Made by a program: the position numbers and the translations under genes. The notes under the pieces are model-generated. The model saw only the letters and a list, made by a program, of their open reading frames with translations, did not search any database and was not told the origin of the DNA. Positions 7,988 to 10,123 of a stretch of DNA of 10,123 bases are shown here, piece by piece. Numbering within the stretch: position 1 is the first letter of the stretch; every line of letters starts with the position of its first letter. This stretch comes from Saccoglossus kowalevskii (taxonomy: Eukaryota; Hemichordata; Enteropneusta; Harrimaniidae): contig NW_003119435.1 in the NCBI RefSeq assembly GCF_000003605.2, forward strand, positions 18,515 to 28,637. The letters are read 5' to 3'.

Positions 7988-8068
7988 TTTCACCACCAGA
8001 TTTTCTCACCCAAATTTTTCTGCACTTTTTTCTTATATTCTTCAATATTTCTGGAAATTAATCCTAAT
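7988..8068 (+). repeat. Dispersed repeat, copy B
   Basis: This is the second copy of the repeat at 275-354, about 7.7 kb away. It shares the TTTCACCACCAGA start, AAATTTTTCTGCAC and ATTTCTGGAAAT blocks. Flanks on both sides are unrelated, which suggests independent insertions rather than a segmental duplication. Confidence 0.8.
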
Positions 8069-8463
8069 TTTGAAGCCAACAAACACTTTTTGAGTCGATT
8101 TTCAGTTTTTACTCAAAAAAATGTTGCTATTTTTGTCCCAATCTTCAGAAGGAAAGTGCAGACTATAAACAGTACTACATGTATTTTGTAAATTTGTGAT
8201 GAAAAGAGGGAAATGGTGGTGAATAGGTTTAAATTTCAAATTGAATTGAAAATCAATAACAGAACACGCGTTATTACATGAAAAGTGACTTTTCAGCTGT
8301 AGGTCAGTAACACGGTTACATGTACATGGCCTGTAAAACTGTTTACTGACCTAATATAAATAAAGATACCGTTTATTTAGTGCAATTAATCAAAAATCTA
8401 CATATACATGTACCTAGGTTGGCTATTGCGCCATTTACCACAAAGCTATGCAGCAGGGTGAAA

Positions 8464-8579
8464 ATACGGAGGATTGGTGACATTCTCTCGCCATCAGCAT
8501 ACGCAATTAGCATAACTGGTCATGAATTAGGCCACACATTTCATAAACATACCAAGGAATGTTGTAGCCAGATCTACAT
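8464..8579 (+). pseudogene. Possible decayed metzincin-protease exon fragment (HELGH)
   Basis: The plus-strand frame reads SAYAISITGHELGHTFHKHTKECC, then meets a consensus donor (CAT|GTAAGT at 8580). HELGHTF preceded by a hydrophobic strand resembles the zinc-binding helix of ADAM/ADAMTS-type proteases (HExxHxxGxxH). The required glycine is His and the third zinc histidine is Thr, so it could not be an active site as it stands. No convincing acceptor lies upstream. It is either a broken exon copy or coincidence. Confidence 0.25.
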
Positions 8580-9129
8580 GTAAGTCTCACTTTGGGAACC
8601 TATTATAACCAAGCAATGTTCAATTTGTTTTATCATTGCAATTAGGCTTGTATATTTTTGTATTTTACGCTAATATTTGCATGCTAGACCTAGCATGTAA
8701 ACATATGAACCCTTTGGATCCCCAAGTAAATATCTTTCACAACATAAAAAATAATTTTAATATTTTTTTTTATTAAGACAAGCTGCTAATAATGAATATT
8801 AGGTCCAAAAATATAGCAAAATACATAAAAATGCATAGAATTTAGGTAGCCACTGTTGGTGTTTGCTGTACCTGCAGTACTGGCAACCAACTTAAGGATG
8901 CTGTACACGTTTTTTTGCTTTGAAACACCAAATTCTACTTTTTTGTATTTTTCAATGCTGGACCACAGGGAGCAAACACTCAGTAGAAAAAAAAAAAGGA
9001 ATTTGATGTTTTTATAGGGTGTAAAAATCAATTTTTGTTAATTAAAAACAAAAGCACATGTCATTGTTTTGAAAGCTATGTTTTAATTAATCAGCTGAAG
9101 ACATAATAGACAGATAATTTGCATAATAG

Positions 9130-9570
9130 TCACCACCCATAGCAAATATAAACAGTCTCTTGCATTCAGAACAAGTTCAGACTAGTAATACAAGTATTAG
9201 TAGTCCCGAGGTACAAGTTACACGCATTCCATCTACAATCGTCCACAAATTTAATTTCATTGAATTTCTCGCTCTTCAAGCAGTCGACTATGACAGCGAC
9301 GAAAGAAAACGAATCCAAGGAAATTTGGAGAAGAACGTCGACAATATGTAAAGCGATTACGAGTATTATGAAAATTTAATTATGGAAAGTACTAACGTTA
9401 GTACCTTCCAAAATTTAATCGATCAGACAATGGAGGTATAAACAGAAGGTGGAAAATTTGAGCACATGGCAGACTTAGTTTTCGTGACCAAATTACGTGT
9501 TATGGACTCAGACCACAATGAGTCGGAAGTGAAACACTTGGCCCCGGACTTGGCCACACGTAAAGCCTGA
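9130..9570 (+). pseudogene. Unrecognised reading frame broken by two in-frame TAA stops
   Basis: One plus-strand frame has only two stops (TAA at 9349-9351 and 9439-9441) between TAG at 9127 and TGA at 9568. In DNA this AT-rich, several more would be expected over 147 codons. The predicted peptide is hydrophilic and acidic (for example VDYDSDERKR, then SDYEYYENL, then RVMDSDHNESEVKH). The last segment has its own ATG at 9466 and 34 codons. AATAAA follows at 9684-9689. No family was recognised. It looks like a decayed gene or mobile-element fragment, though chance is possible. Confidence 0.35.
9371..9419. repeat. 28-bp palindrome flanked by 10-bp direct repeats
   Basis: GTACTAACGTTAGTAC (9389-9404) is a perfect palindrome. 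It extends to 9383-9410 with one mismatched pair. AAAATTTAAT occurs on both sides (9371-9380 and 9410-9419) in the same orientation. The layout resembles a tiny palindromic insertion with target duplication, lying inside the broken frame 9130-9570. Confidence 0.8.
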
Positions 9571-9683
9571 GACAAGCAGCTGTAAAAGAAAACGTACGCG
9601 TCTGTGTGTGTGAGCCTAGTATAGTGACTGGCGTGATCATCCCTGTTTTACCTATTTTATTTTTGCTTAATCTTCACATTCTC

Positions 9684-9689
9684 AATAAA
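9684..9689 (+). promoter_or_regulatory. AATAAA polyadenylation-type signal
   Basis: AATAAA lies 114 bases downstream of the final stop of the broken plus-strand frame at 9130-9570. It would be consistent with a former terminal exon there. The hexamer is weak evidence by itself. Confidence 0.2.
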
Positions 9690-9913
9690 TAATTTCACGG
9701 ATTCAATGAGATACCGGCAGTAGTCCCCGCCAGCGGTTGTTCCGGTACTACACGTTGAAGATGGAAAAATAATCACACTAATTTTGTCACAACAGTTTTG
9801 GGAACTAAAAAAACGGAAAACACGATTTATGGCGAACAGGTTATTTTACAAATGTACAAAATAACTGAGCAAACAAACAGAAAATTCACCGCCCAATCGA
9901 CAGACAACTTTAA

Positions 9914-9958
9914 ACCCAAGCACAGTCCCTCTATCACATAGAGGGACTGTGACCCAAG
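9914..9958. repeat. 31-bp perfect hairpin flanked by 7-bp direct repeats
   Basis: CACAGTCCCTCTAT (9921-9934) and ATAGAGGGACTGTG (9938-9951) are perfect 14-bp inverted arms around a 3-base loop, CAC. ACCCAAG occurs directly on both sides (9914-9920 and 9952-9958); the direct repeat is 8 bp if the next C is counted. This is the structure expected of a minimal MITE, terminal inverted repeats only, with a target-site duplication. An 8-bp duplication would be hAT-like. Confidence 0.85.
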
Positions 9959-10123
9959 CGATCGCATTTCCCGATTCAGTTCAGCACTCGCTGTGACTTC
10001 TCTACCCTTCATTGCCATTCAAATCAGATAATACAGATCTTTGTCGAGACATCTCGCGTGGTAAAACAAAAATCTTGGAAACAAAACTACATGTAGTTGA
10101 CTCTGGTGGTGCATTCAGCCACA

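Larger units (their letters stand above)
6647..10123. other. Upstream intron or 5' flank, no confident exon
   Basis: This 3,477-bp stretch lies 5' of the first visible PAW exon on the minus strand. Because that exon begins in phase 0 with a normal acceptor, at least its left part must be intron. I found no minus-strand exon resembling another PAW segment or a PNGase core. The plus strand has overlapping open frames at 6792-7452 with no recognisable product, a dispersed repeat copy, an HELGH-containing frame, a broken frame at 9130-9570 and two palindromes. CpG density rises in about the last 600 bases. Confidence 0.6.

Noticed and set aside
8786-9031. Minus-strand frame with a Phe-rich hydrophobic stretch as a membrane protein
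   Set aside because: The hydrophobic stretch comes from A/T runs read as Phe and Leu codons; no splice sites or family signal.
9602-9613. TG-repeat microsatellite
   Set aside because: Only about five units, too short to be informative.
9827-10018. Minus-strand frame starting ATGGCAATGAAGGG as a first exon of the PAW gene
   Set aside because: It reads straight through the hairpin at 9921-9951, shows no PNGase N-terminal feature and has no clear donor. Probably chance.

Overview
The window looks like intron-rich, AT-rich nuclear DNA from an animal, most likely a marine invertebrate. There are no bacterial-style packed genes. The confidently coding sequence is four short minus-strand exons with consensus splice sites, separated by introns of about 0.9 to 3.2 kb. 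The over-used palindromes TACCGGTA and TACATGTA give the sequence a character I associate with marine invertebrate genomes, but this does not fix the species.

The main gene runs right to left on the minus strand and is incomplete at both ends. Its exons are 6646-6467, 5222-5030, 4088-3898 and 702-511. They join without a frameshift or stop to give 252 residues. The first three exons (188 residues) make one complete PAW domain, the C-terminal mannose-binding beta-sandwich module of cytosolic peptide:N-glycanase (NGLY1/PNGase). The fourth exon starts a second PAW domain whose remainder would lie beyond the left edge. This is therefore a protein with at least two tandem PAW domains. No transglutaminase-like PNGase catalytic core is visible in the window, so it could be a PNGase with a duplicated C-terminus or a separate multi-PAW protein.

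The rest is intron or flank. The left 510 bases and the 3.2-kb third intron contain repeat debris: a 37-bp exact direct repeat, a small fold-back family around 840-880 and 1788-1889, and possible remnants of plus-strand terminal exons at 2202 and 3206. The 0.94-kb intron holds an inverted pair of CCAAT boxes followed by a 64-codon ATG reading frame and an AATAAA, a candidate nested gene on the opposite strand. The 1.24-kb intron has a 14-bp-arm hairpin 11 nt downstream of the splice donor of the first PAW exon.

The right 3.5 kb (6647-10123) is upstream of the first visible exon. It contains the second copy of an approximately 80-bp dispersed repeat, a possible broken metzincin-protease exon with HELGH, a plus-strand reading frame broken by two TAA stops (9130-9570), and two striking palindromes, each flanked by short direct repeats (9371-9419 and 9914-9958). 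No rRNA, tRNA, CRISPR or complete transposase gene was recognised.
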